Of a DNA stretch of 64,000 bases, positions 18,233 to 28,800 are shown one piece after another. A program made the position numbers and the translations under genes. This DNA comes from Thermoanaerobaculia bacterium. Its GTDB lineage: Bacteria > Acidobacteriota > Thermoanaerobaculia > Multivoradales > J023. Under the pieces are notes generated by a model. It did no database searches. It was not told the origin of the DNA and worked only from the letters and a program-made list of their open reading frames with translations. Position 1 is the first letter of the stretch, and each line of letters starts with the position of its first letter. The stretch spans positions 124,001 through 188,000 of the forward strand of contig JAUIJL010000012.1 in assembly GCA_030431255.1 (NCBI GenBank), read 5' to 3'.

Positions 18233-19033
18233 TTACTTGAACTGGGGTTTACGCTTCTCCACCCAGGCGTCGTAGGACTCCCGAAAGTTGGGATCTTCCA
18301 TGCAGGCCGCTTGGATCTCCACCTCGGCGGCCATGGCCGATTCCAAGTCCATGGATGCTTCTCGCTGAATCATCTTTTTGGTGACCTCGAGACCGAAGGA
18401 AGGTCCGCGGGCCAGCCTCTCGGCCATCTCCGTGGCTTTAGCCAACACCTCCTCTTTGACCACCACCCGATTGTAGAGACCCCAACGCTCGGCGGTCTCG
18501 GCGTCTAGGAAGTCACCGGTCATGAGCAGCTCCGCGGCGCGGCCATGGCCGACGATCCTAGGCAAGAGCCAGCTGGCTCCCATATCCGCTCCCGACAGAC
18601 CGACTTTAGTGAAGAGAAAAGCGATTTTCGCGTCCTCCGAGGCGATCCTCAGGTCGCACGCGCTGGCGATGACGGAACCGGCACCCGCCACCAAGCCGTT
18701 CAACGCACCGACGATGGGTCGTCGGCAGCGCAGCATGGAGAGAATGAGCGCGCCGGTCCGGCGAGTGAAATCCAACAAGCCTTGGTAGTCGCGACCGAAC
18801 AGCTCACCGATGATGTCTTCGACGTCGCCGCCGGAGCAAAACGCTTTGCCCGCTCCGGTCAGCACCACGGCTCGCACGCCCTCCGCCGTGTCAAGGTGAT
18901 CAAACGCCAGCTTCAGCTCGTCGTAAACCTCAAAGGTCAACGCGTTGTAGCGATCCGGTCGATTGAGGGTCACAGTCGCCACACCGGTCGAGGCGTCTAC
19001 GTCATACGAAAAGCTCTTGGGCTTAAAGGTCAC
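18233..19033 (-). CDS. Enoyl-CoA hydratase/isomerase family protein
   Basis: This 266-aa crotonase-fold protein would act on an acyl-CoA. Oxyanion-hole and active-site motifs are present: GAGKAFCSGGD near residue 62, LVAGAGSVIASACDLRIAS near 113, and VGLSGADMGASWLLPRIVG near 148. The usual second catalytic Glu in the last motif appears as Asp (GADMG), known from ring-opening or other specialised members, so the exact substrate is uncertain. No beta-oxidation partner is adjacent. The start is ATG 19033. It faces the lipocalin-like gene tail-to-tail, with no obvious shared terminator. Confidence 0.9.
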   Translation of the reverse strand: MTFKPKSFSYDVDASTGVATVTLNRPDRYNALTFEVYDELKLAFDHLDTAEGVRAVVLTGAGKAFCSGGDVEDIIGELFGRDYQGLLDFTRRTGALILSMLRCRRPIVGALNGLVAGAGSVIASACDLRIASEDAKIAFLFTKVGLSGADMGASWLLPRIVGHGRAAELLMTGDFLDAETAERWGLYNRVVVKEEVLAKATEMAERLARGPSFGLEVTKKMIQREASMDLESAMAAEVEIQAACMEDPNFRESYDAWVEKRKPQFK

Positions 19034-19295
19034 GGTTTTCTCCTCAGGTGAACGTCGATCCCACGAAAGGCGGCGCGGTTATGGATTGCGGTGACGAGGC
19101 AGCGGGCTCGACGGGGCCTGAATTCTACGGCAATCCGGTCGGCAATCAGGATTTGGCGGTCAGGTCGCGCAAGTTTTCGGTGAAGGAGGTCCCTTTAGAC
19201 CGTGGTAGGATTTCGAGCAGGCTCTGCCGAGAAATCGAGCCCATGGTGGTTATTGTCGTTTCTTCTTCGCCGTCAGCCTCTGAGATTTTCGATTT

Positions 19296-21020
19296 ATGTT
19301 AACGATTTGGCTTCTCTCCGGCGCCTTGCTCGCCGCTCTCACTTTCGGCCTGTGGCAGGCCCTGGCCCGCCTCAAGCTCCGGCAAGAGCTGGCCAAGAGA
19401 TCGAGGCGAGCCCAAGAAGAAATGCGCAAGATCCGAAGCAAGCTCGACGGGCAAGACGAAGAGCTCAAGGAGCTGCGCATCGCCAAAGAGATGCTCGAGC
19501 GAGCCCTCGACGTCAGCGAATCGTCGGCGCGGGCCAAGCACGAGTTCTTGGCCAATATGAGCCATGAGATTCGCACCCCATTGAACGGTGTTTTGGGTAT
19601 GTCCGAGGTGTTGCTGTCGGGCAACCTCGACCCGCAAGAGCAGCGCGACATCGTGCGCGCCATGCAGACCAGCGGCCAATCCCTGCTGCACATCATCGAC
19701 GACATCCTCGCTCTCTCGAAGCTCGAAGCCGGTCGCGTGGAGCTGGAAAAACGGACGGTCGATCTTCACGCTCTGGTGGAGGACATCCTGGAGTCTTTTG
19801 CCCGCGATGCCTACGCCAAAAACATAGCGCTCAGCGCGTCTACGACCCACGCGCCCCACCGGGTCCGCATCGACAGCTTGAGACTGCGACAGATTCTGGC
19901 GAATTTGATCGGCAATGCCCTGAAATTCACCCAAAAAGGCGAGGTCATGGTGCGTGCCCGTCGCTTGGGAAACCACGGCCTCGCTTTCGAGGTTCGGGAC
20001 ACCGGCATCGGTATTCCCAAAGAGAAACAAGAGGAGCTCTTCGACGCGTTCACCCAAGCCGATCTTTCCACTTCGCGCCAATTCGGCGGCACCGGTCTGG
20101 GCTTGGCCATCTGCCAACGATTGGTTCAGCTGATGGACGGCTCGATTCGGGTCGAAAGCGAGCCCGGCGGAGGCTCAGCGTTTCATTTTTCGGTGCAGGT
20201 GGAGAGCGACCAAGAAGAGAGCGTGCCGAATTCCCGGGTCGTCGGCCGCCAGGTGGTGCTGATCGACCCGAGCCCGTGGCAGCGACGCAATCTGGCCTCG
20301 CTCCTGGAGAGCCAAGGATTGATCGTCGAGGCGTTCGAGTCGGGAGCGGAAGCCTTCGGCTCTTCCGGCGACTTCCTGTTGGTCTCTCGGCACGCCGAGG
20401 ATCCCGCCCGAGTGGTCCGCGAGCTGGGCGGCGGGGCCGCTTGTTTCCTCATGGCGTCGATCGCGGATCCCGTCGGACGCCAAAACGCCTCGGATCTCGG
20501 CTTCGACGGAATCCTTTCCCTGCCGGTGCACAAGAGCCGGCTGATGGCGACCCTTGAGCAACCTCTCGGTGGCGCGACGGAACCGGTTCTCGAGGAAATG
20601 GACGAGCTGCTGGCCCTGCGCCTGCCGTTGCGCATCCTGGTGGCGGAAGACAACGCGGTCAATCAGCTGGTGGCGGAGGAGCTGCTTCGGGTGCTCGGCT
20701 ACCGCCCCGACATGGCGGATACCGGCCAGGAGGTGCTGCGCCGACTCGAGACCGCCGACTACGACGTGATCTTCATGGACTTGGTCATGCCCGACATGGA
20801 CGGCTTGGAAACCACTCGCCGGATCCGATCCACGTTACCGCCCGCTCGCCAACCCAAAATCGTCGCCTTGACCGCCAGCGTGATGTCCGAGCAGCGCGAC
20901 TCCTGCCGCGAGGCCGGCATGGACGAGTTTCTGCCCAAGCCGATGCAGCTCGAAGCGACTCGACATATGTTGGAGCAGGTCGCCCGCCACCTTCGCCAAG
21001 CCGAGGGCAGCGCCGCTTGA
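19296..21020 (+). CDS. Hybrid sensor histidine kinase with receiver
   Basis: This 574-aa protein has an N-terminal membrane helix (IWLLSGALLAALTFGLW) and a coiled coil at about 25-80. HisKA is centred on H90 (NMSHEIRTPLNG), and HATPase_c has DTGIGIPKE and GGTGLGLAICQRL. A degenerate receiver-like segment at about 305-420 lacks the phospho-Asp context. A full receiver at about 440-565 has LVAEDNAVNQ, phospho-Asp D495 in MDLVMPDMDG, and LPKPM. With no periplasmic domain, it probably senses through the membrane helix or a partner. The frame begins at ATG 19296, about 260 bases after the divergent hydratase start. Confidence 0.93.
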   Translation: MLTIWLLSGALLAALTFGLWQALARLKLRQELAKRSRRAQEEMRKIRSKLDGQDEELKELRIAKEMLERALDVSESSARAKHEFLANMSHEIRTPLNGVLGMSEVLLSGNLDPQEQRDIVRAMQTSGQSLLHIIDDILALSKLEAGRVELEKRTVDLHALVEDILESFARDAYAKNIALSASTTHAPHRVRIDSLRLRQILANLIGNALKFTQKGEVMVRARRLGNHGLAFEVRDTGIGIPKEKQEELFDAFTQADLSTSRQFGGTGLGLAICQRLVQLMDGSIRVESEPGGGSAFHFSVQVESDQEESVPNSRVVGRQVVLIDPSPWQRRNLASLLESQGLIVEAFESGAEAFGSSGDFLLVSRHAEDPARVVRELGGGAACFLMASIADPVGRQNASDLGFDGILSLPVHKSRLMATLEQPLGGATEPVLEEMDELLALRLPLRILVAEDNAVNQLVAEELLRVLGYRPDMADTGQEVLRRLETADYDVIFMDLVMPDMDGLETTRRIRSTLPPARQPKIVALTASVMSEQRDSCREAGMDEFLPKPMQLEATRHMLEQVARHLRQAEGSAA

Positions 21021-21036
21021 TTCCCGCAGCGACGAG

Positions 21037-21450
21037 CTAGCCGGGGACCACCGCCAAGGCCTGGATCTCGACCTTGGCCGCCGGCTCGAGCAGCGCGCTG
21101 ACCTCGACCAGAGCCATGGCCGGAAAATGTCGACCCATCAGATCCCGATAGGCGGCGCCGACTTCTTTCAGCTGCTGCACGTATTCCGATTTGTCGACCA
21201 CGTAGAGGGTTAGCGATGCGACGTGCTCGGCCCCACCGCCCGCTTCCCGCACGACGTCGAGCACATTGGCTAGGGCCTGGGCGAATTGACGATGAAATTC
21301 ATCCGAGACGATTTGCTGGGAGCTATTCCAGGCAATCTGGCCGGCTACCGCGAGAAAACGCCCGCCTACCGGGCCCAACATACCGTTGGAATAACCCCTG
21401 GGAGCGCCGAGGCTTTCGGGATTGATGGGCTGCAGGGTCACGGAGCTCAT
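21037..21450 (-). CDS. RidA family protein
   Basis: The 137-aa Rid-fold protein contains LGPVGGRFLAVAGQIAWN near the N-terminus, FAQALANVLDVVREAGG in the middle and FPAMALVEVSALLEPAAKVEIQALAV at the end. Canonical RidA hydrolyses reactive enamine/imine intermediates using a C-terminal Arg before its last Glu. That Arg is not evident here, so it may belong to a Rid subfamily of other function. ATG 21450 overlaps the stop of the upstream SDR gene (ATGA), so they are cotranscribed and translationally coupled. Confidence 0.88.
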   Translation of the reverse strand: MSSVTLQPINPESLGAPRGYSNGMLGPVGGRFLAVAGQIAWNSSQQIVSDEFHRQFAQALANVLDVVREAGGGAEHVASLTLYVVDKSEYVQQLKEVGAAYRDLMGRHFPAMALVEVSALLEPAAKVEIQALAVVPG

Positions 21451-22235
21451 GCCTGGAATCCCCCGCCGTCGAGCACCAGGGACTGACCGTTGACCCCCGC
21501 GCTCAAAGGCATGCACAGGTGCAGCACTTGAGCCGCCACTTCCTCGGAGGTGAAAATCCGTCCCTGCGGGCTCATGTTTTCCAGCACGGCCCGCGCCTCT
21601 TTCTCCGCCATTCCAGTCTTACCGGTGATCGTGCCCACGGTTTGGTCGGACATCTCCGTGTCGACGTAACCCGGGCACACGGCATTGACCGTCACCCCCT
21701 TCTTCGCCACCTCGGTGGCGACGGCGCGGGTGAATCCCACCACCGCATGTTTCGACGCCACATAGGTGGAAATGTACGGAGCGCCGGCCTTGCCCGCCAC
21801 CGAAGCCACATTGACGATCCGCCCCCAGCCTTCGGAAACCATGTCGCCGATCGCCGCCCGGGAGCATAGAAAGACACCCGTCACGTTGACGGCGAAAATC
21901 CGATTCCACTGCTCCAAGGTTTCCCTGGCCAATGGCGCGGACGCCGCGATTCCCGCATTGTTGACCAGGATGTCCACCTTACCCATAAGACGCTTGGCTT
22001 CGTCGTAGAGGGCCTGGACCTGATCGGGCTGGGCCACATCGCATGCCACCGCAAAGGCTTGGTGCCCCTGCTCCCGAAGCTCGGTGGCTACCGCTTCTAT
22101 TTGATCCTTGCTGCGGGCAGAAACCGTCACCGCGGCACCGGCCTCGACCAGACTGCGCGCCACCGCCGCCCCAATTCCTCGTCCACCTCCGGTCACCAAT
22201 GCACTGCGCCCTTCGAGGGGCCTAGCTTGAGACAT
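21447..22235 (-). CDS. SDR family oxidoreductase
   Basis: This 262-aa short-chain dehydrogenase binds NAD(P) through VTGGGRGIGAAVA and has NNAG (NNAGIAASAPLARE) and the catalytic S..Y..K set ending in YVASKHAVVGFTRA. CPGYVDTEM follows. It resembles 3-hydroxybutyrate dehydrogenase/3-oxoacyl reductases; the substrate is not determinable. The start is ATG 22235. With the overlapping RidA gene it forms a two-gene operon. The 267 bases to the divergent response regulator at 22503 show no gene. Confidence 0.92.
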   Translation of the reverse strand: MSQARPLEGRSALVTGGGRGIGAAVARSLVEAGAAVTVSARSKDQIEAVATELREQGHQAFAVACDVAQPDQVQALYDEAKRLMGKVDILVNNAGIAASAPLARETLEQWNRIFAVNVTGVFLCSRAAIGDMVSEGWGRIVNVASVAGKAGAPYISTYVASKHAVVGFTRAVATEVAKKGVTVNAVCPGYVDTEMSDQTVGTITGKTGMAEKEARAVLENMSPQGRIFTSEEVAAQVLHLCMPLSAGVNGQSLVLDGGGFQA

Positions 22236-22502
22236 GAATGCTCGTCCTTTCTCTGAAAAATTGCGCTCTCGCGGCCCTATCTGCTCGGGTTCTGAGCACC
22301 CTCACGGTACGAATCCGCGTGATCCCTATCAGACCCTTGCCCGGTGCCGAGCTTATCCCGATTCTGGAGCCGGCCCGTCACGGACCTCGCTGGAAGGATG
22401 AGACACCAGAGGCGGGCGCTGAAAACGGTCTCGGTCAGGGGCCGGTGAATACCTGCACTGGGATCGTTGACGCGGATCCTGGAGATCTTGTAGGTTCTTT
22501 CT

Positions 22503-23243
22503 ATGGCGCCCCATTCAGAATCGACTCGAATCCTGATTGTCGACGACGATAAGGGCATGGTCTCTACCCTCAGCGACATCCTCAGCGCATGCGGCTACAA
22601 GATCTCCGTAGCCGGCTCGGGCCATGAAGCCATCCACCAAGCCCATACGGCCACACCCCACGCGGTGCTCATGGACATTCGCATGCCGGGTCTGAACGGT
22701 GTGGACACGTTTCGTGAGATGAAACGGCTCGCTCCAGACTGCTACGTGATCTTCATGACCGCCTACGCCACCTCCGAGCTGGTGGAAGAAGCCCGCAGGG
22801 AAGGGGCGGTGGAAGTATTGCCGAAGCCGATCGACATGGAGCTGACCCTCGATCTCCTCTCGGAAATCGTCTCCCGAATTCCGCTCTTGGTGCTCGACCA
22901 AGAGGACGAGCCGCCCATCGAGCTCGAGACCGACGAAACTCTCACGACGGCCAAATTAGACGTCCAGCGAGTCCCGTCGATTGAGAAAGCGGTGCTGTGT
23001 TTCGAAAAGGAACCGTGGCGGGTCGTGTTGCTCGATCTCGAGATCGCCAAAACGGTCGCTTCCGAGCTGAGGATTCTTCACGAGCTCAATCCGAACGTGC
23101 TGATCGTCGCCATCGGGGATATTCCCAAACCCCAGCTCGCTAAGAGCCGCAGCATGATCAGCGCATACCTACCGAAGGATTTCGAAACCGCGGATCTGGT
23201 GGACATGATTCGCCTAGTGGTCGAGCGCCGAGCCGCTCACTGA
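22503..23243 (+). CDS. Response regulator with a second, degenerate receiver-like half
   Basis: This 246-aa protein has an N-terminal receiver (residues 5-125) with acidic pocket LIVDDD, phospho-Asp in AVLMDIRMPGLNG and Lys in VLPKPI. The second half (about 150-240) has the alternating pattern of another receiver: VVLLDLEIAKTV where the Asp would sit and YLPKDFETADLVDMI where the Lys would sit, but no clear acidic pair. No DNA-binding or enzymatic output is present, so it probably signals by protein contact. It is a lone gene with no adjacent histidine kinase. Confidence 0.88.
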   Translation: MAPHSESTRILIVDDDKGMVSTLSDILSACGYKISVAGSGHEAIHQAHTATPHAVLMDIRMPGLNGVDTFREMKRLAPDCYVIFMTAYATSELVEEARREGAVEVLPKPIDMELTLDLLSEIVSRIPLLVLDQEDEPPIELETDETLTTAKLDVQRVPSIEKAVLCFEKEPWRVVLLDLEIAKTVASELRILHELNPNVLIVAIGDIPKPQLAKSRSMISAYLPKDFETADLVDMIRLVVERRAAH

Positions 23244-23332
23244 CTCGAGATCCTCCCGCCGAGCACCCACAACTCTTGCCAGGATCGCTCAGACCGCACG
23301 GTTGGCTCGCCCTGCGTGAGCCGGCTGGAATA

Positions 23333-23418
23333 TTACGAAAAACGTTTCATTCCAAGTTTCGAATTTAACCTTTACCCTCCATTACGAAAAATATTGCAAT
23401 AATAAACGATTTTCGTAA
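23333..23418. promoter_or_regulatory. TTACGAAAA repeats forming an operator region
   Basis: TTACGAAAA occurs at 23333 (followed by AC) and 23382-23390, and its inverse TTTTCGTAA at 23410-23418. The last two make a perfect 9-bp inverted repeat with a 19-bp spacer. The stretch is AT-rich and lies about 140 bases before the protease gene. It fills most of the 316-base gap between 23243 and 23560. Confidence 0.5.
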
Positions 23419-23559
23419 CGGAGATCATAAGGTGAAGGCCCTATGCTCTTATCATTGAATGATTTGAGAATGGTTTGAAAAGGTTGAGAGCCATTCAGCT
23501 CTCCCAACTCCCGGGTTTCGATCTCGTGGTCCATCGTTAAGATTCACGGAGAAGGAATA

Positions 23560-25773
23560 ATGCATAAGTTTTCCGTCATTTGGATCTCCCTGCCGCTGCT
23601 CGCTCTCGGCTCCCACACCATGAGCTCCCCCGAAACCAGAGTCTCCTCGGCCCCTGCAGTGGACGCCGCTACCACCCCCTCAAGTCATGCGGCGCCGGCC
23701 GCGGCCGAGTCTTGGATCGTTCAGGATCGGCAAAAGAGCATGGAAGAGCTGAAATCATCGATCCAGGCCGTCGGTGGGCAGATCACCCACAAGCTCTCCG
23801 TGATCCACGCGGTCACCGCGGAGCTCAATGCCGCTCAAATCGCCGCGCTGCGGGAAACGGCCCCCACCCTGCGTGTCTACAGCAACCGCTCGGTGAGCTC
23901 ATCCAGCACCCTGCCCACGCTCTCCGACGACTTCGACGGTTTTGAAGGCTATGCAGGCGACGACGGCAATCAACCCTGGGCCGGTCCGTGGATCGAGGAC
24001 GACAACGACGACCCGCATTCGGGCGACATCAGCATCACCCACAACCCAGCCGGCAACAAATGCACCGACGGCTCCAGCTGCCTACAAATCCGCACCTCCC
24101 ACGCCACCGCCTCGATCTATCGCCGACTCGATCTCTCCGGCAGTGTGGCCGCGACCCTGACCTACGATTTCACCAGCCGGCTCAGGGCCGAGAATGAAGC
24201 TCACCTGGAAATCTCAGACGACGGCGGCGCGAGCTATCACCTGCTTCGCGTTTTCGACGCCGACGGCAGCCGCAGCGGCCACCACTGCATCGATATTTCA
24301 GACTTCCTGTCGGCGCAGACCCAGCTTCGAATTCGGGTCGAGAGCCACCAAGGGCATCAGAGGATCTGGTTCGACAACATCCAGGTCCACTACACGGCCC
24401 AAGCCATGCCGGGCTCCAATCAATACCCCGCCCAAACCCAAGCCGATGTCTTGCATCAACAAGGGCTGACCGGCGCCGGGGTGACCGTGGCCATGATCGA
24501 CACCGGCCTGTGGAGCTTCCCTAGCCTCAATTTGGACACCCAAGGCCAACGGAAAGTCATCGCCCGTTACAACGCGATCACCGATGAGGACGGCGAAGCC
24601 GCCGACTTGAGCGGCCACGGCAGCCACATCGCCAGCCTGATCGGCAGCAGCGAGCCCGCCGACACCCCGGGAACCTACAACGGTGTAGCCCCGAACGCTT
24701 CCTTGGTGGCGGTCAAGGCCTTCACCGCCATGGGCGAGGGCAGCTACGCCGATGTGATCCGCGGCATCGACTGGCTCATCGAGCATAAAAGCGAGCTCGG
24801 CGTCCGAGTGCTGAACCTATCCTTCAGTGCCGAGCCTCTCTCCTACTATTGGGACGACCCCCTGAACCAAGCGGTCATGCAGGCCTGGGCTGAAGGTATC
24901 GTGGTCATTTCTTCCGCCGGCAATACGGGACCGACTCCCATGAGCATCGGCGTTCCGGGCAACGTGCCGTACGTGATCACCGTCGGCGCCATGAGCGACA
25001 ATCAAACCGCGGATCCCACCGACGACTATCTTTCCGACTTCTCCGCCACCGGTCCGACCCTCGAGGCCTTCGTAAAACCCGAGGTGGTGGCCCCCGGTCA
25101 TCGGATCCTCGGTGTCATGCCGCCGGATTCCTATCTTCCCAATCTGCGTCCCGAGCTGGCGGACGGCGCCTTCTTCTCGGGCTCCGGCACGTCTCAAGCG
25201 GCAGCCATCACCACCGGCGTGGCGGCCCTGCTGCTCGAGGCAGCGCCGTGGCTGACCCCCGACGAGCTCAAATGTCGCTTGATGGCCGGCGCCCAAGCCG
25301 CTGTGGACGCCCAAGGAGATCTGGCCTACAACCCGTTGCAACAAGGCGCCGGTTTGGTCAACGCCGTCGGCTCCCTCAACAGCAACGAGCTGACCTGCGC
25401 CAACGTCGGTCTCGACATCCAGCTCGATATCGCCGGTGTCGAGCACTACGGTGGGCCGGTCCGCTGGGACGCCGAGGAAGACAGCTTCTATGTGGAAGGC
25501 CTGGGCTACAACTGGGACGGCCTGCTCGAGAGTGGCGGTTACGCCTGGACCGGCTTGAATCCATGGGTCGACGTCAACCCATGGCTAGATGTCGACATCA
25601 ACCCATGGATCAACCTAAACCCCTGGATCGACGTCAATCCCTGGCTAGACGTCGATGTGAACCCATGGATCGGCAGCAGCTGGTGGAGCGATGGCATTCC
25701 CTGGGAGAGCCAACCTCATCAATGGGACAGCCTAACGGAAACGGTCACGATCGGTCTTGTCCTAAGCGATTGA
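23560..25773 (+). CDS. Secreted subtilisin-like serine protease (S8) with jelly-roll and NPW-repeat tail
   Basis: This 737-aa protein has a short signal peptide and an I9-like propeptide (SWIVQDRQKSMEEL to about 120). A jelly-roll module at about 125-285 ends in IRVESHQGHQRIWFDNIQV. The peptidase S8 domain has the full triad: D314 in AMIDTGLW, H353 in GHGSH, S545 in GSGTSQAAA. The C-terminal tail holds six NPW motifs (about 667-705) and ends in a Trp-rich segment. The start is ATG 23560 with GGAGAAGGA upstream. A sensor kinase gene follows 28 bases after its stop. Placing a carbohydrate- or protein-binding jelly-roll between propeptide and catalytic domain is unusual. Confidence 0.93.
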   Translation: MHKFSVIWISLPLLALGSHTMSSPETRVSSAPAVDAATTPSSHAAPAAAESWIVQDRQKSMEELKSSIQAVGGQITHKLSVIHAVTAELNAAQIAALRETAPTLRVYSNRSVSSSSTLPTLSDDFDGFEGYAGDDGNQPWAGPWIEDDNDDPHSGDISITHNPAGNKCTDGSSCLQIRTSHATASIYRRLDLSGSVAATLTYDFTSRLRAENEAHLEISDDGGASYHLLRVFDADGSRSGHHCIDISDFLSAQTQLRIRVESHQGHQRIWFDNIQVHYTAQAMPGSNQYPAQTQADVLHQQGLTGAGVTVAMIDTGLWSFPSLNLDTQGQRKVIARYNAITDEDGEAADLSGHGSHIASLIGSSEPADTPGTYNGVAPNASLVAVKAFTAMGEGSYADVIRGIDWLIEHKSELGVRVLNLSFSAEPLSYYWDDPLNQAVMQAWAEGIVVISSAGNTGPTPMSIGVPGNVPYVITVGAMSDNQTADPTDDYLSDFSATGPTLEAFVKPEVVAPGHRILGVMPPDSYLPNLRPELADGAFFSGSGTSQAAAITTGVAALLLEAAPWLTPDELKCRLMAGAQAAVDAQGDLAYNPLQQGAGLVNAVGSLNSNELTCANVGLDIQLDIAGVEHYGGPVRWDAEEDSFYVEGLGYNWDGLLESGGYAWTGLNPWVDVNPWLDVDINPWINLNPWIDVNPWLDVDVNPWIGSSWWSDGIPWESQPHQWDSLTETVTIGLVLSD
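25558..25680 (+). repeat. 60-bp tandem duplication encoding NPW motifs
   Basis: Bases 25561-25620 and 25621-25680 are clearly homologous copies. They encode alternating NPW(V/I/L)DVNPWLDVD(I/V)NPWI segments at the protease C-terminus. Confidence 0.88.
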
Positions 25774-25801
25774 AGGAAGCCCGCCGGCATCTGAGGCTGG
25801 T

Positions 25802-28800
25802 ATGCTCTACCTCAGGATGCCTGCGGGACTGCCGACACTCAAGAAAGCCATAAGCCGGAGATCCGTTGAGACTCTCCGGCTTTGCGCATTTGCTTTCCTC
25901 GCCACGTCCTTGCTCCATTCGTCAGGCTCTCTGGCTGCCCCCTGGAGCAGCGCTTCCTTCGAACAGCTCAGCAATGAGCAAGGCCTTTCCCAACCCACGG
26001 TCAGCTGCTTGCTCCAAGACTCCCTCGGGTACCTGTGGATAGGCACCCAGAACGGACTGAATCGATACGACGGCTACGGAGTAGAGGTCTTCTTCCAGGA
26101 ATCGGGAAAGCTCAGCCACGACTGGATCACCTCGCTGACGGAGGACTCCTCCGGCGACTTTTGGATCGGTAGCGAAGGTGGAATCGCAAGATGGGACCGG
26201 GACTCGGGCGAGATCTCGTTTTTCCGCCACGACCCCGCAAGCGCGACGAGTCTCTCCAGCGATCGAGTTCGATTCCTCAGCTTCGATCGTGACGGCATTC
26301 TTTGGGTAGGCACGGATGATTCGGGGTTGAATCGACTCGACCCCTCAAGCGGCCGAATCACTCAATTCCGACACGACCCTTCGGACTCGGGCAGCCTCGG
26401 CAACGATCACCTGCGAGCAGTCCTAGAAGACCGCGAGGGCCGTCTTTGGATAGGTACCTTGGCAGGGTTGAACCGGTTCGACCGGGAAACAGGCTCGTTC
26501 TTCCGGGTGCTGCTGAGGTCCGATGGCGACCCTGATCTGCCTCCCTTCGAGGTGAGGGCTCTTTTCCAGGATCGCCGGGGGGACCTTTGGATAGGCACCC
26601 AGCTGGGACTGATTCGCTACCGGCCCAACACCGGGGAAACTGAAACGTTTCGACATTCATCGAATCCCGGATCCCTAAGCCACGACATGGTCCGAGCCGT
26701 CTTCGAGGATAGCGAAGGCAGGCTTTGGATAGGCACAGCCGGTGGGCTGAACCTTCGACCAGAGCCGGGCGGCTCGTTTGTGGGATTCGATTCGGACTCG
26801 AGCAACCCTGACAGCATCGGCTCCGACCAGGTTTCCACCATCCTGGAAGATCGTAGTGGCAACCTCTGGTTCGGCACACTGACCGGCGGAGCATTCAAAT
26901 GGAATCCCCGAAGCTTATCCTTTGAGCACCTTAAGGAAGGTCAGCGCAACGAGGATAACCAGCGCAATCTTATTCTTGCCATCAGCGAAGACCGCGATCG
27001 GCACCTCTGGACCGGATCCTGGGGAGGAGGTTTGATCGAGCAAAACCGACAAACCGGCGAGAGAATCCACTATGTTCACAATCCAAAAGATCCGTCTAGC
27101 CTGAGCGAGGATCGGGTCATGGCCCTGCTCCACGATAGCCGAGAGCGCTTGTGGGTCGGAACCATGGCCAAAGGACTGAATCTCCTGGAGCCTGATGGCC
27201 GGCGGTTCCGCCACTTCCGACACGACCCAAACGTGCTCGACTCGCTGAGCTCGGACAGTATTACGAGTCTGGCCGAAGACGCGAAGTCCCAGCTCTGGAT
27301 CGGAACCTTCGGCAGCGGCATCAATAAGCTTCTCGGGGATAGCCGTTTCGAACGATTTACCAGCTCCGGCTTCGAGGGCCTTGCTTTGAGCAGCGATCGG
27401 GTATTTGCCCTAGCACCGGACGCCCACGGCCGCGTATGGATCGCTACCGACGGCGGTGGGCTCAATTTGCTCGACCCCGAGAAGAATCGTGTCTATCAGT
27501 GGCGCCACAACGACACCATCGCTTCTAGCTTGAGCAGTGACGAGCTCTACTCCCTTCACATCGACGAAGCGGGGCGTCTTTGGATTGGGTCGAAAAACCA
27601 TGGCCTCGATCTCCTTGAATCCTTGGACCTGTCTAACTCTACGGCCACGTTTCGACAGTTCAACCTGACCGACCGAGCTACCAGTAACACCATTTGGGGA
27701 ATTGAATCCGATACGAAAGGTCGCATCTGGCTCAGCACCAGCAACGGCTTGGTACGGCTTGAGCCGGAGAGCGGGTCCGTTCGTCGCTACGACACCAGCC
27801 ATGGATTGCAAAGCATGGAATTCAACCTCGGCGCCCACTTCCGCAGCCCCGCGGGTGAGCTCTTCTTCGGTGGCGTCAACGGGCTCAACGCTTTCTTCCC
27901 AGAACAGGTCCGCGACAACACGGTCCCGCCACCGGTGGTGCTGACCGACTTTCACGTGCTCAACCAACCCGTGGACGTGGGGCAACCGCTGACCGCCGTC
28001 CAAGAGCTCAAGCTTGAGCACGACGACCACTTTCTCGCCTTCGAATTTGCAGCCCTAGACTTCACTGCGCCAGAGAAGAATCGCTACCGTTACCAGCTCG
28101 AAGGTTTCGAGGATCGCTGGGTCGACCTTAATACCGATCGAACCGTCTCGTTCACCAGCCTGAATCCCGGAAAATTCGTATTGAGGGTCCAGGGCTCCAA
28201 CAGCGACGGCGTGTGGAGCGAGCCGGGGGCGAGCCTCGCCTTGACCGTCGCACCACCGCTTTGGCGAACCTGGTGGTTCCGAAGCCTGCTCCTCCTCTTT
28301 GCCGCCGCCACAGCCACCTTGGCCCACCAGCTCCGAATCCGCCGCATCCGATACAACAACGAGCGCTTGCACGAGCTGGTCAAAGAGCGCACCCGAGATC
28401 TGGAGCAAGCCCAGGAACGACTGGTGCGCAAAGAAAAGCTGGCGGTCCTCGGTGAGCTTTCCGGCAGCGTGGCCCACGAGCTGCGCAACCCCTTAGGCAT
28501 CATCAAGAACTCCGTGTTCTTCTTGCGTTTGACCCAAAAGATGGTGGACGACAAAGCCAAGGAGCATCTGGCTTTGATCGAGCGCGAAATCAAACGCTCG
28601 GATCGAATCATCGGTGAGCTGCTGGACTACGCCAAGGAGCCGACGGCTCAAACCGAGCGGACCTCGGTACGCGCGCTGATCGACGCCGGTCTCGAAACCG
28701 TTGATATCCCCGAATCCATCGAGCTGGTCGTGAATTTGGAGGAGGATGGGCGCGAGCCCAAAGACGTGGAGGTCGATCCCGGCCAAATCGAGCGGGTATT

